The translations under genes were made by a program, and so were the position numbers. The notes below the pieces were generated by a model. It did no database searches. It was not told where the DNA came from and saw only the letters and a list, made by a program, of their open reading frames with translations. DNA of 64,000 nt from Sphingobium sp. (lineage in GTDB: Bacteria > Pseudomonadota > Alphaproteobacteria > Sphingomonadales > Sphingomonadaceae), in assembly GCA_035196065.1 (NCBI GenBank), contig CP136575.1:124001-188000 (forward strand). The letters run 5' to 3'. Shown piece after piece: positions 52,908 through 61,919 of this stretch (position 1 is the stretch's first letter; every line of letters begins with the position of its first letter).

Positions 52908-55900
52908 ATGCTGAACTTGCGGCAGGAGACTCTTTATGCGCGCCATATGTTGCGCTTGATGATGTTATCCAGCACTGTGATCGCCAGCGGTCTGGTTGCG
53001 CCTGCTTTTGCGCAAACCGCGGCCGCGCCGGAGCCCTATCGCAACAACGACGAGCATGGCGTCGACCTTGTCACCGGCACTTTCAACATAGAAATGAAGG
53101 AAGGCGACATCGGCCCGGCAAATAGCGGCGTTACGATGGTACGCTATTACGGCCAATCGGGCTATCGCGACAATTGGTCGGGCGATTTGCGGATAACGCT
53201 GGAGGGCTCAACCCAGGTTGCAACCATTACCTTCGGAAAGATTTCAGAGCGCTTTACGAAACAGGGTAGCGTCTGGGTCGCAGCAAAGGCGAACGGAGCG
53301 ACTTTGGCGGAAAGTACGTTCTTCACGTACCGGGACGCGGACGGTACCCAAATCACCTTTACGCCACCCACCATGCTTGGGTCGGGCAATCCTGCCACCA
53401 TCTCGATGCCATCCGGTTACTGTAATAGCAGCAATGCCATCAACTGCGGCGTTCCCACCGAAAAAACGGATCCGGACGGCAGCAAATATACGTTGACGTG
53501 GGGCATTGCCGAGCAATGTATTCTCGGCGATGAAACAACTTGCAACCTGCAATATCGCCTGTCCGATGTGCGCAGCAATTCGGGCTATGCGATGAAGGTC
53601 AAATATCAGTCCGACCAAGGCTTTTCGGGAAGTCCCTCTAATCCCGGACCACCGCCTACAGGCTGGTTTGTGCGTTCGACGCTACGCTTTTTCGATCTCA
53701 GTCAGGCGTTTTGCGATCCCAATGCGAACAACTGCAATTCGACGCCCGGCACATGGCCGACGGTGACCTACTCAACACCGTCGACGGGCGTATTCCAGAT
53801 AACAAACGACGTTGCCGGAACGTGGAGGCTGGACAGCAGTGTTGCAAACCAGTTTCGCATCCGCCGTCCTAGCCAGGCGACCGATACCACGATCGTGAAT
53901 TATTCTGGCGGGCGGGTAAGCTCGATCACCAACAACGGCGAGACCAAGACCTATAACTGGACGATCGGGGCCACGACTACGGTAGCCACAAGCACCGGCG
54001 GGGGTGAAACCAGCACTACTGTTTCAAACCCAGCAGTAGGCCAACCGAGCGCCAAGATAAACGGTACCTCGAACAGCACAACCTATCTTTATGATGCCAA
54101 CAACCGCGTCACCCGCGAAACCCGGCCGGAAGGTGACTATACAAATTTCACCTACGACGCCCGCGGTAACGTCACCGAGGTCCGCAACGTCGCGAAACCA
54201 GGCAGTGGCATTGCCCAAATCGTTACCACCGCCGGTTTCGATGCCAGCTGTACCAACGTAGCGAAGTGCAACAAACCGAACTTCACTATCGACGCCAATG
54301 GCAACCGCACCGATTACACCTATGATGCAACAACAGGCGAGCTGACCCGGGTGCAACTCCCCGCACCGACGAACGGCGGCACACGGCCGGAGGTCAATTA
54401 TGTTTATTCGATGCTCTCAGCGCAGCAATCAAATGGCACTGGCGGTTTTACCAGCCTTCCTGCACAAGCCAAGCTGACACAGGTGACCAGCTGTTCGGTT
54501 GCCGCGACCTGCCCTGGCAGCGCGAACGAGACCAAAATCACCATCGCCTATAACAACCCCAATTTGCTGCCCACCAGCGTAACGACAGCGGCGGGCGACG
54601 GATCAATCAGCTCGACGGTTGCCTATGCTTATGACGCACGCGACAACCTGACCAGCGTCGATGGCCCGCTTCCCGGCAGCGACGATACCACGACTTACAT
54701 CTATGATGCGCAGGACCGACGGCGCGGCGTCATTGGTCCCGATCCCGATGGAGCAGGAGCCCGCCCGCGTCTTGCCGAGCGCTATACTTTTGATACCGAA
54801 AGCCGCTTTACCAAAGCGGAAACCGGCACTGTAACGGCAGCGACCGAGGCGGCGCTGAATGCGATGACGGTCGCGCAGACGATCGACTATCTGTATGATG
54901 CAAATGGCAATCTGATCCGGGAGACTGTTTCGGGAACAGCCGGCGCACACCAGATCACCCAGATGACCTATGACAGCGACAACCGCCTGAGTTGCATCGC
55001 GCAGCGGATGAACCCTGCGGTGTTCGCTTCGCTACCGACCAGCGCCTGCACGCTCGGTACGCCTGGCACCGGCGGCAATGATTTTGGCGCCGACCGGATT
55101 ACCCAGAACAGCTATGACGCTGCGGGTCGTGTCACCCAGGTCAAGACCGCGCTCGGCACGCTCGATCAGGCGAATGAGGTAACCACCGCCTATACGGCAA
55201 ATGGGCAGGTTGCCCATGTGATCGACGCCGAGAATAACCGCACCGGTTATATCTATGATGGCCATGATCGCCTGTCGCAAACCCGCTATCCCTTGCCGAC
55301 CAAGGGATCGAACGCGGCTTCAACCGCTGATTATGAGCAACTGAGCTATGATGCCAACAGCAACGTTACGCAGCGCCGCCTGCGCGATGGCCAGCTGATC
55401 GGTTTCAATTATGACAATCTCAACCGGCTGACGCTCAAGGACGAACCCAATATCGTCACAGGTGAATTCGATGTCACTTATGGCTATGACCTGCTCAGTC
55501 GCCTGACCTCGATGACAAATGCATCTTCGGTACCGACCAGCCTGACCTACGACGCGCTGGGCCGGACGAAGACTGAGAGCACCAATGGCCTGACCAAGAC
55601 GATGGGCTATGACGCGGCGGGCCGTTTGACCAGTCTGGCCTATCCCGGTGGCACGCTGACGGTGAACTACGGCTATGACGTAACCGGTAACGTCACCGCA
55701 ATCCGTGAAAATGGCGCGACGTCTGGCATCGGGGTACTGGCAAGCTATGGATATGACAATCTGGGTCGCCGTTCCTCGGTGACCTATGGCAATGGTGTGT
55801 TGCAAAGCTATGCTTTCAACGCCAATCAGCGGCTGCAAACGCTGAGCAGCAATCTCGCCGGTACCGCGCAGGACCAGACTGCAACATTGGCCTATAACCC

Positions 55901-57320
55901 AGCTGGCCAGATCGACAGTCTGACAAAGAGCAACGATGCCTATGCCTGGAATGGCCATTATAATGTCGACCGACCCTATACGGCAAACGGCCTCAACCAG
56001 CTGACAAGTGCTGGTGCGACGGCGCTGGCCTATGATGCGCGCGGCAATCTGAATGCGAGCGGCAGCACGACCTATACCTATACCAGCGAAAACAGGCTTG
56101 CGACGGTCACGCCGACAGGTGCTGGTACGACACTGCGCTACGATCTGGGCGGGCGACTGTGGCAGGTGGTGCAGGGGGCGAACACAACGCGGTTCGACTA
56201 TAGCGGCAGTGCGCTGCTTTCCGAGTTGGACGGCAGCAACACGGTGCTGCGCCGCTATGTGCATGGTCCCGGTGTGGACGAGCCGATCGTCTGGTATGAA
56301 GGCAGTGGCCTTGGCACTCGCCGCTTCCTGACCAGCGACGAACGGGGCAGCGTGATCGCGGTGACCGACAATGCTGGCAGCGCAATCGCGACCAACCGCT
56401 ATGACGAATATGGCATCCCGCAATCCACCAACATCGGCCGGTTCCAATACACGGGGCAGACTTGGTTACCGGAAATCGGCATGTACAATTACAAGGCGCG
56501 CATCTACTCGCCTACACTCGGCCGGTTCCTGCAGACTGATCCCATCGGTTATGGCGATGGTGTTAACTGGTACAATTATGTTGGGTCTGATCCAATAAAC
56601 TCCAACGACCCTAGTGGTCTTTCCGAGGACTGTGGCGCTGGCCCGGGCGATATGCCCTGTGGATGGGAGCATTGGCCTCAATGGCTGAAGCAAAGCTATT
56701 GTGACCAAGCCAAGGCGGTGGGATGCGGAATAATCGATCCGACCGTTGAATGGAATGGGAAACTTTACCATTCGAATATTCTAACATCATACTCAGAAGA
56801 AGAGCGGATTGCTATTTGGGCTCTTTATTTCGTTCAGGACATTATTGTAACTGGTTCGAAAAATCCGTTCAATCCTAGAGACTATATTAGTTTTATACCA
56901 AAAAATGACCCTGAATTTTTCTCTGCATTGTTCAAAAATGGCGTCAGGATCAGTGGAAAATTAAAAAAATTGTCCTCGACAAATTGTGGCAACGGAACCA
57001 CACAGAATGCTTTTGGATTTCCTGCTTCTGTCACAAATGGAATTCAATCGGGTGATGTCAGCGGAATTGCTCATGCGCATCCATCATCTTACGGAAGTCA
57101 AGGATTGATTCCTGGCGGGAAAGATGACAGTATTCCAATGCGCGGCGTTCCAAATATTGGCATGACAAAATCGAATATCTGGGTTGTTTGGAAGAATGGT
57201 GGCGGCTTAAATCTGACATTAGTGGCAGGTAAGTGGCCTGCCGGGTTCAATCCTTCTGCTTGGATCGCTGCGCAGAAATCGTCAAGCAGTGGCAAAAAAG
57301 GTGGAAGTATATGCAACTAA
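52908..57320 (+). CDS. Secreted Rhs/YD-repeat polymorphic toxin 3, JAMM/DUF4329-like tip
   Basis: This 1,470-residue protein has the same signal peptide type as Rhs1 (MLRLMMLSSTVIASGLVAPAFA) but a different N-terminal domain (NNDEHGVDLVTGTFNIEMKEGD). YD repeats and the RHS core follow (RRYVHGPGVDEPIVWYEG to QTDPIGYGDGVNWYNYVGSD), with DPSGL at about residue 1233. The tip (about 230 residues) contains GIAHAHPSSYGSQGLIPGGK followed by two Asp, an HxHP...D arrangement (H1389, H1391) as in JAB/JAMM zinc hydrolases and DUF4329 domains of Rhs proteins. It is followed by a lipoprotein gene overlapping by 10 bases. GGAG precedes the ATG. Confidence 0.87.
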   Translation: MLNLRQETLYARHMLRLMMLSSTVIASGLVAPAFAQTAAAPEPYRNNDEHGVDLVTGTFNIEMKEGDIGPANSGVTMVRYYGQSGYRDNWSGDLRITLEGSTQVATITFGKISERFTKQGSVWVAAKANGATLAESTFFTYRDADGTQITFTPPTMLGSGNPATISMPSGYCNSSNAINCGVPTEKTDPDGSKYTLTWGIAEQCILGDETTCNLQYRLSDVRSNSGYAMKVKYQSDQGFSGSPSNPGPPPTGWFVRSTLRFFDLSQAFCDPNANNCNSTPGTWPTVTYSTPSTGVFQITNDVAGTWRLDSSVANQFRIRRPSQATDTTIVNYSGGRVSSITNNGETKTYNWTIGATTTVATSTGGGETSTTVSNPAVGQPSAKINGTSNSTTYLYDANNRVTRETRPEGDYTNFTYDARGNVTEVRNVAKPGSGIAQIVTTAGFDASCTNVAKCNKPNFTIDANGNRTDYTYDATTGELTRVQLPAPTNGGTRPEVNYVYSMLSAQQSNGTGGFTSLPAQAKLTQVTSCSVAATCPGSANETKITIAYNNPNLLPTSVTTAAGDGSISSTVAYAYDARDNLTSVDGPLPGSDDTTTYIYDAQDRRRGVIGPDPDGAGARPRLAERYTFDTESRFTKAETGTVTAATEAALNAMTVAQTIDYLYDANGNLIRETVSGTAGAHQITQMTYDSDNRLSCIAQRMNPAVFASLPTSACTLGTPGTGGNDFGADRITQNSYDAAGRVTQVKTALGTLDQANEVTTAYTANGQVAHVIDAENNRTGYIYDGHDRLSQTRYPLPTKGSNAASTADYEQLSYDANSNVTQRRLRDGQLIGFNYDNLNRLTLKDEPNIVTGEFDVTYGYDLLSRLTSMTNASSVPTSLTYDALGRTKTESTNGLTKTMGYDAAGRLTSLAYPGGTLTVNYGYDVTGNVTAIRENGATSGIGVLASYGYDNLGRRSSVTYGNGVLQSYAFNANQRLQTLSSNLAGTAQDQTATLAYNPAGQIDSLTKSNDAYAWNGHYNVDRPYTANGLNQLTSAGATALAYDARGNLNASGSTTYTYTSENRLATVTPTGAGTTLRYDLGGRLWQVVQGANTTRFDYSGSALLSELDGSNTVLRRYVHGPGVDEPIVWYEGSGLGTRRFLTSDERGSVIAVTDNAGSAIATNRYDEYGIPQSTNIGRFQYTGQTWLPEIGMYNYKARIYSPTLGRFLQTDPIGYGDGVNWYNYVGSDPINSNDPSGLSEDCGAGPGDMPCGWEHWPQWLKQSYCDQAKAVGCGIIDPTVEWNGKLYHSNILTSYSEEERIAIWALYFVQDIIVTGSKNPFNPRDYISFIPKNDPEFFSALFKNGVRISGKLKKLSSTNCGNGTTQNAFGFPASVTNGIQSGDVSGIAHAHPSSYGSQGLIPGGKDDSIPMRGVPNIGMTKSNIWVVWKNGGGLNLTLVAGKWPAGFNPSAWIAAQKSSSSGKKGGSICN

Positions 57321-57664
57321 AACCGGTGTTTTCAATTGCCACCCTTTTTCTTTTAGGTTGCACCACATTGCCTAATCCAAGCATGCAGGCAAAAGGATAT
57401 ATTAAAAAGTTAAACTTAGAATATGTTTTCTATTTTGAAAATAAATATTCAAAAGAAAATCCAGAAAAATGTAATACTTTGCTTTTGAGAAAAGAATTTG
57501 AGAAATATGAAGGACAGATAGTAACAATATTGTATAATTCAGTTTCATTTAGTGATAATGATAATATATCTGTTGTATATGTTAATAAATGGAAAGGAAG
57601 ATTTTTCAACAACGTATGTGAAAGTAATGATATTTACGTTGTAAAGCGGATATGGGATAAGTAG
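57311..57664 (+). CDS. Putative immunity lipoprotein for Rhs3
   Basis: This 117-residue protein starts MQLKPVFSIATLFLLGCTTL, with the lipobox LLGC, so it is lipidated in the envelope. The mature part is AT-rich and Asn/Lys/Tyr-rich, with KCNTLLLRKEFEKYEGQIVT and a second Cys near VCESNDIY. It overlaps the Rhs3 stop by 10 bases. It has no known family; immunity is inferred from coupling and composition. Confidence 0.67.
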   Translation: MQLKPVFSIATLFLLGCTTLPNPSMQAKGYIKKLNLEYVFYFENKYSKENPEKCNTLLLRKEFEKYEGQIVTILYNSVSFSDNDNISVVYVNKWKGRFFNNVCESNDIYVVKRIWDK

Positions 57665-57815
57665 TTTATTTTACAATAAGGGCAATCTATTTATGATTGT
57701 TTGTGCTAATATCGACATGAGCGTTTCGCAAAATGTAGCAAACAGCGTTTTGTGCGTATGGCAATTGCCATCAGTTTTACCCGTTCAGTCGGTTGACGAA
57801 AGCGACAACAAGCCC

Positions 57816-58782
57816 GGGGCATGCCAACAACTTCACTTATGATGCTTTGGGGCGTCTTACCGTTCAGGCAATGTGCAATACGACCACATTGCATGGCTAT
57901 GATGCAGCAGGTCGCCGCACACGCATGTCATGGGCTGATGGCAACTATATTGACTATGTTTACGATGTAACCAACCGGGTCACCGCCATCCACGAGAATT
58001 GCACAACCTCTGGCATCGGGGTTCTGGCAAGCTATGGATATGACAATCTGGGTCGCCGTTCTTCGGTGACCTATGGCAATGGCGTGGTACAGTCCTACGG
58101 GTTCAACGCCAACCAGCGGCTGCAAACGCTGACCAGCAATCTTGCCGGCACCGCGCAGGATCAGACGGCCAGCCTTGCCTATAACCCCGCAGGCCAGATC
58201 GATACATTAAGCAAGAGCAATGACAGCTATGCCTGGGTTGGCCATTACAATGTCGATCGGCCCTATACGGCGAATGGCCTCAACCAGCTGAGGGCGGCAG
58301 GTTCTGCGACGCTTGGCTATGATGGGCGCGGCAATCTGAATGCCAGCGGCAGCACGGCCTATGCCTATACTACCGAAAACAGACTTGCGACGGTCACGCC
58401 GACAGGTGCCGGCACGACGCTGCGCTATGATCTGGGCGGGCGGCTTTGGCAGGTAGTGCAGGGGGCGAACACAACGCGGTTCGACTATAGCGGCAGCGCG
58501 CTGCTTTCCGAGATGGACGGCAGCAACACGGTGCTGCGCCGCTATGTGCATGATCCCGGTGTGGACGAGCCGATCGTCTGGTATGAAGGCAGTGGCCTTG
58601 GCACTCGCCGCTTCCTGACCAGCGACGAACGGGGCAGCGTGATCGCGGTGACCGACAATGCTGGCAGCGCAATCGCGACCAACCGCTATAACGAATATGG
58701 CATCCCGCAATCCACCAATGCCAGTTTAGCCAATGGCGGGCGGCTCCAATATACTGAGCAAGCCTGGCTGCCGGCGAAATAA
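57816..58782 (+). pseudogene. Rhs core fragment without tip
   Basis: The frame enters inside a YD region (NNFTYDALGRLTVQAMCN), without signal peptide, and keeps most of the core, closely matching Rhs3 (55,640-56,440). It stops at TEQAWLPAK, before YYKARxYSPTLGRF and the DPxGL motif. It has no tip or immunity gene. It is the remnant of another Rhs gene or of gene conversion, lying between Rhs3 and virB2. A perfect palindrome ATGGCAATTGCCAT (57758-57771) lies just upstream. Confidence 0.82.
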
Positions 58783-58952
58783 ATAAATTTATTATTTTAA
58801 ACAATTTTATTTTTGTTTTTTTAAAAAACTAATGTTTTTTATTTTAAATATATATCAAAAAATATATTGGCACGAGCCAATGTATTTTTATTATATTGAT
58901 CCGCTGAGATGGCATGTGGCCGGAATTTATTTGTTCAACAAGAGGAATTGCG
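58783..58952 (+). promoter_or_regulatory. AT-rich leader of the virB operon
   Basis: This stretch is dominated by A and T runs, holds no gene, and precedes virB2 with its ribosome-binding site (AAGAGGAA). A similar stretch lies before the virB2 relic at 41219. It probably contains the operon promoter; no single -35/-10 pair stands out. Confidence 0.5.
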
Positions 58953-59282
58953 ATGCGGATCTTTACAGGTCTTGTCTTAGTGCTCGCGGGCTTTTTTGTC
59001 GCTACAATGCCTGTCGCAGCCTTTGCGCAAGAACTCTCCACCGACCCCCAAGGTTCGGCCGTGGTCGTAAACGCTATGCGCTGGATGCAGGGGACTTTGC
59101 TGGGGACGGTAGCAACGGCCGCAGCGGTGATTGCGATTGCTTGCGTGGGCTTCCTGATGCTGAGTGGGCGGATCAACTGGCGTCATGGGGCGGTTGTGAT
59201 TTTGGGCTGTTTCATCATGTTCGGTGCTGCAAGTATAGTAGCGGGGATCCAGTCGGCGGCGACGCTTTCGGGCGGCGGCTGA
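58953..59282 (+). CDS. virB2: Type IV secretion pilin VirB2/TrbC family
   Basis: This 109-residue protein has a long signal sequence (MRIFTGLVLVLAGFFVATMP to AFAQ) and two hydrophobic helices, GTLLGTVATAAAVIAIACVG and GAVVILGCFIMFGAASIVAG, the topology of VirB2 major pilins. The short loop MLSGRINWRHG between them is cytoplasmic in the family. It begins the virB2-virB3-virB4-virB6-virB8-virB9 run. A mutated copy stands at 41219. Confidence 0.88.
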   Translation: MRIFTGLVLVLAGFFVATMPVAAFAQELSTDPQGSAVVVNAMRWMQGTLLGTVATAAAVIAIACVGFLMLSGRINWRHGAVVILGCFIMFGAASIVAGIQSAATLSGGG

Positions 59283-59286
59283 ACCG

Positions 59287-59571
59287 GTGGCGCGGTTGGA
59301 GCAGGACCGGCTTTTCGTGGCACTGACGCGCCCGCAGATGTTTGCAGGCGTTACCTATAGTTTTTTCGTGATTAACGCGGTGCTGGCAGCTGAACTGTTC
59401 CTGATCTTTAAATCGCTCTGGGTGCTCATACCTACGATTGTGCTGCACGGGATTGCTGCGCTCTATTGCCTCAAGGAACCTCGGATCATCGACATATCGC
59501 TCACCCGTTTGCGCTTTTGCGGGCGGGTGCGTAACCATGATTACTGGCGATGCAACTCGTATCGCCCCTGA
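59287..59571 (+). CDS. virB3: Type IV secretion protein VirB3
   Basis: This 94-residue membrane protein, from GTG 59287, starts VARLEQDRLFVALTRPQMFAGVTYSFF; the L..aLTRP.m..Gv run is typical of VirB3/TrbD. Two hydrophobic segments lie at about residues 20-55. The end overlaps the start of virB4 by 22 bases, a tight coupling. The first 15 codons are duplicated at 41553. Confidence 0.87.
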   Translation: MARLEQDRLFVALTRPQMFAGVTYSFFVINAVLAAELFLIFKSLWVLIPTIVLHGIAALYCLKEPRIIDISLTRLRFCGRVRNHDYWRCNSYRP

Positions 59572-61919
59572 GCCGCGCCGAGATCGCAGCGCGTGAGAAG
59601 CCGGCGGGCGCGCATTTGCCTTATGCGGCGCAGCGTGACGACCATACGATAGAGACCCGCGACGGGATGCTGATGCAATGCATCACGCTACGCGGAATGC
59701 TGTTCGAAACCGCTGACAACGAAGAACTTAACTACCGCAAGGGCTTACGCGATGCGATGCTGCAATCCATAGGCTCGTCGCGTTTTGCGCTCTATCATCA
59801 CATCATCCGGCGGCGGGTTGATATGAAGCTAGAGGCACGTTTTCCCGATTGCTTCTCGCAAACCCTTGACGACAAATGGCGCCAGCGACTGGGTGAGCGT
59901 AAGCTCTATGTGAATGAGCTTTACCTGACATTAGTGCGCCGCCCGTTGCAGGGTGGGCTGGGCGTGGCGGACCGACTGCGCGCGTGGCTTGGCGCTGCGG
60001 ACAATAGTAAGGCCGCGAGCTTTGCTACCGAGGTGCACCAACTGAATGCAGCGCGCGAAGCATTGATGGCAGCCCTTGGCCATTACAGCCCGCGATTGCT
60101 TTCGGTTTATGAAAGCGAGGGCGGATTATACTCAGAACCGATTGAGTTCTTGGGCGCGCTGTTCAACGGCGAACTGGCGCCTATGCAATTGCCTTATGAA
60201 GATTTGGGGATGCATATCCCTGCGCGTCGGATAAGCTTCGGCCGCAATGCGATCGAACTTTCCGCGAATGGCCACCTGCCGCGCAAGTTCAGCGCTATCG
60301 TCTCAGTAAAAGATTATGCCGCGCAAACCACTCCCGGCATGTTCGACGCAATTATGCGGCTGCCGTGCGAGATGACCGTCAGCCAGTCCTTCGCCTTTGT
60401 CGACCGGGCGGCGACGCTTGGCAAAATGAACCTCGCGCTGCGCCGGATGCGCTCGGCCGAGGATGAAGCCATATCTTTACGCGCAGAACTGTCAGAGGCA
60501 AAGGATCAGGTCGCGGCCGGGCGCGCTGGCTTTGGCGAACATCATATGACTGTCGCAGTGCATGGCGAGACATTGCACGAGATCGACCGCCATGTCGCCG
60601 ATATCACCGCCAGCCTCTCCGATCTGGGTATCAACGCAGTGCGCGAGGATATCGGACTTGAGCCTGCCTTTTGGGCACAGTTCCCGGCAAACTTCAAATA
60701 CATCGCCCGCCGCGCGCTGATCTCGACTGGCAACTTTGCTGGACTTGCGAGCGGGCATAATTTTGCCGTGGGTTCGGCTAAGGGCAATCATTGGGGCGAA
60801 GCTGTGAGCTTGCTCGAAACAACGGCTGCCGGGCCTTATTTCTTTAACTTCCATAACGGCGATTTGGGCAATTTTACGGTTATTGGGCCGTCGGGGTCGG
60901 GCAAAACCGTAGTCCTAAATTTCCTGCTCGCGCAGGCGCGCAAATATGATCCGCGGATCATCTTCTTCGACAAGGATCGAGGAGGCGACCTGTTTATCCG
61001 CGCGGTTGGCGGCAGTTACGACCGGCTGCATCCCGATGTACCTTCGGGCCTCAATCCGTTGCAGCTGGAGGATAGTCCCACCAACCGGCAGTTTCTGATC
61101 GATTGGGTGGCCTTGCTGGCTGGCGGGGTCAACGTCGAAGAGCAGGCGCAGATCAAAGATGCGATTGACGCCAATTTCGTTCAGCCTCTGCCGCACCGTC
61201 GATTGAAACATCTGGTCGAGCTGTTCCGCGGCGGCGCGCGTCCACACGGGGCCGATCTCTGGTCGCGGCTCAAACCCTGGTGGGGCAATGGCGAGCGCGC
61301 CTGGCTGTTTGATAACAGCAAGGATGCAACTGATCTGAACGCACGCGTAGTCGGCTTTGATATGACTGCGATCCTCGATGATCCGGCGCTGCGCACGCCC
61401 GCGATGATGTACCTGTTCCACCGCGTCGAGCAGCGATTGGATGGTAGCCCGGCCATCATCGTCGTTGATGAAGGTTGGAAGGCGCTCGACGACGACGTCT
61501 TTGTCCGGCGTATCAAGGATTGGGAAAAAACGATCCGCAAGCGAAACGGCATTGTCGGCTTTGCGACGCAAAGCGCGCGCGACGCTCTAGATTCCAAGAT
61601 TGCCAGCGCGATTATTGAACAGGCGGCAACCCAGATCTTCATGGTAAACCCAAAGGCCAACGCTGAAGATTATTGTGCCGGTTTTGGCCTTACCGGCCAT
61701 GAGCTTGATCTAATCCGCACTCTGCCTGACAGCGCGCACTGCTTCCTTGTTAAACATGGTGGAGAGAGCGCAGTGGTGCGGCTCGATCTGAGCAGCGAGC
61801 CTGACATTCTCACCATCCTTTCTGGCCGTGAGAAAACTGTGCGGCTGGCCGATGAGCTGCGCGCAAAACCGGGCGGCAAGGATGACTGGATGCAGAAGCT
61901 GCTGGAGCAAGCGCGGTGA
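59550..61919 (+). CDS. virB4: Type IV secretion ATPase VirB4
   Basis: This 789-residue protein is the large ATPase that powers pilus assembly and transfer. The N-terminal domain contains the CagE/TrbE/VirB4 pattern (QCITLRGMLFETADNEEL; ISFGRNAIELSANGHLPRKFSAIVSVKDY). The C-terminal ATPase domain has Walker A TVIGPSGSGKTVVLNFLLAQ (about residue 447) and Walker B PAIIVVDEGWKALDD (about residue 636), with GFATQSARDALDS after it. It shares 22 bases with virB3 and 4 with virB6. Confidence 0.95.
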   Translation: MQLVSPLSRAEIAAREKPAGAHLPYAAQRDDHTIETRDGMLMQCITLRGMLFETADNEELNYRKGLRDAMLQSIGSSRFALYHHIIRRRVDMKLEARFPDCFSQTLDDKWRQRLGERKLYVNELYLTLVRRPLQGGLGVADRLRAWLGAADNSKAASFATEVHQLNAAREALMAALGHYSPRLLSVYESEGGLYSEPIEFLGALFNGELAPMQLPYEDLGMHIPARRISFGRNAIELSANGHLPRKFSAIVSVKDYAAQTTPGMFDAIMRLPCEMTVSQSFAFVDRAATLGKMNLALRRMRSAEDEAISLRAELSEAKDQVAAGRAGFGEHHMTVAVHGETLHEIDRHVADITASLSDLGINAVREDIGLEPAFWAQFPANFKYIARRALISTGNFAGLASGHNFAVGSAKGNHWGEAVSLLETTAAGPYFFNFHNGDLGNFTVIGPSGSGKTVVLNFLLAQARKYDPRIIFFDKDRGGDLFIRAVGGSYDRLHPDVPSGLNPLQLEDSPTNRQFLIDWVALLAGGVNVEEQAQIKDAIDANFVQPLPHRRLKHLVELFRGGARPHGADLWSRLKPWWGNGERAWLFDNSKDATDLNARVVGFDMTAILDDPALRTPAMMYLFHRVEQRLDGSPAIIVVDEGWKALDDDVFVRRIKDWEKTIRKRNGIVGFATQSARDALDSKIASAIIEQAATQIFMVNPKANAEDYCAGFGLTGHELDLIRTLPDSAHCFLVKHGGESAVVRLDLSSEPDILTILSGREKTVRLADELRAKPGGKDDWMQKLLEQAR

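Noticed and set aside
36036-58782. Repeated short motifs suggesting tandem DNA repeats or a CRISPR array
   Set aside because: The repeats are degenerate YD protein repeats within open frames, without constant DNA repeats or spacers of equal length. No CRISPR array or cas gene is present.
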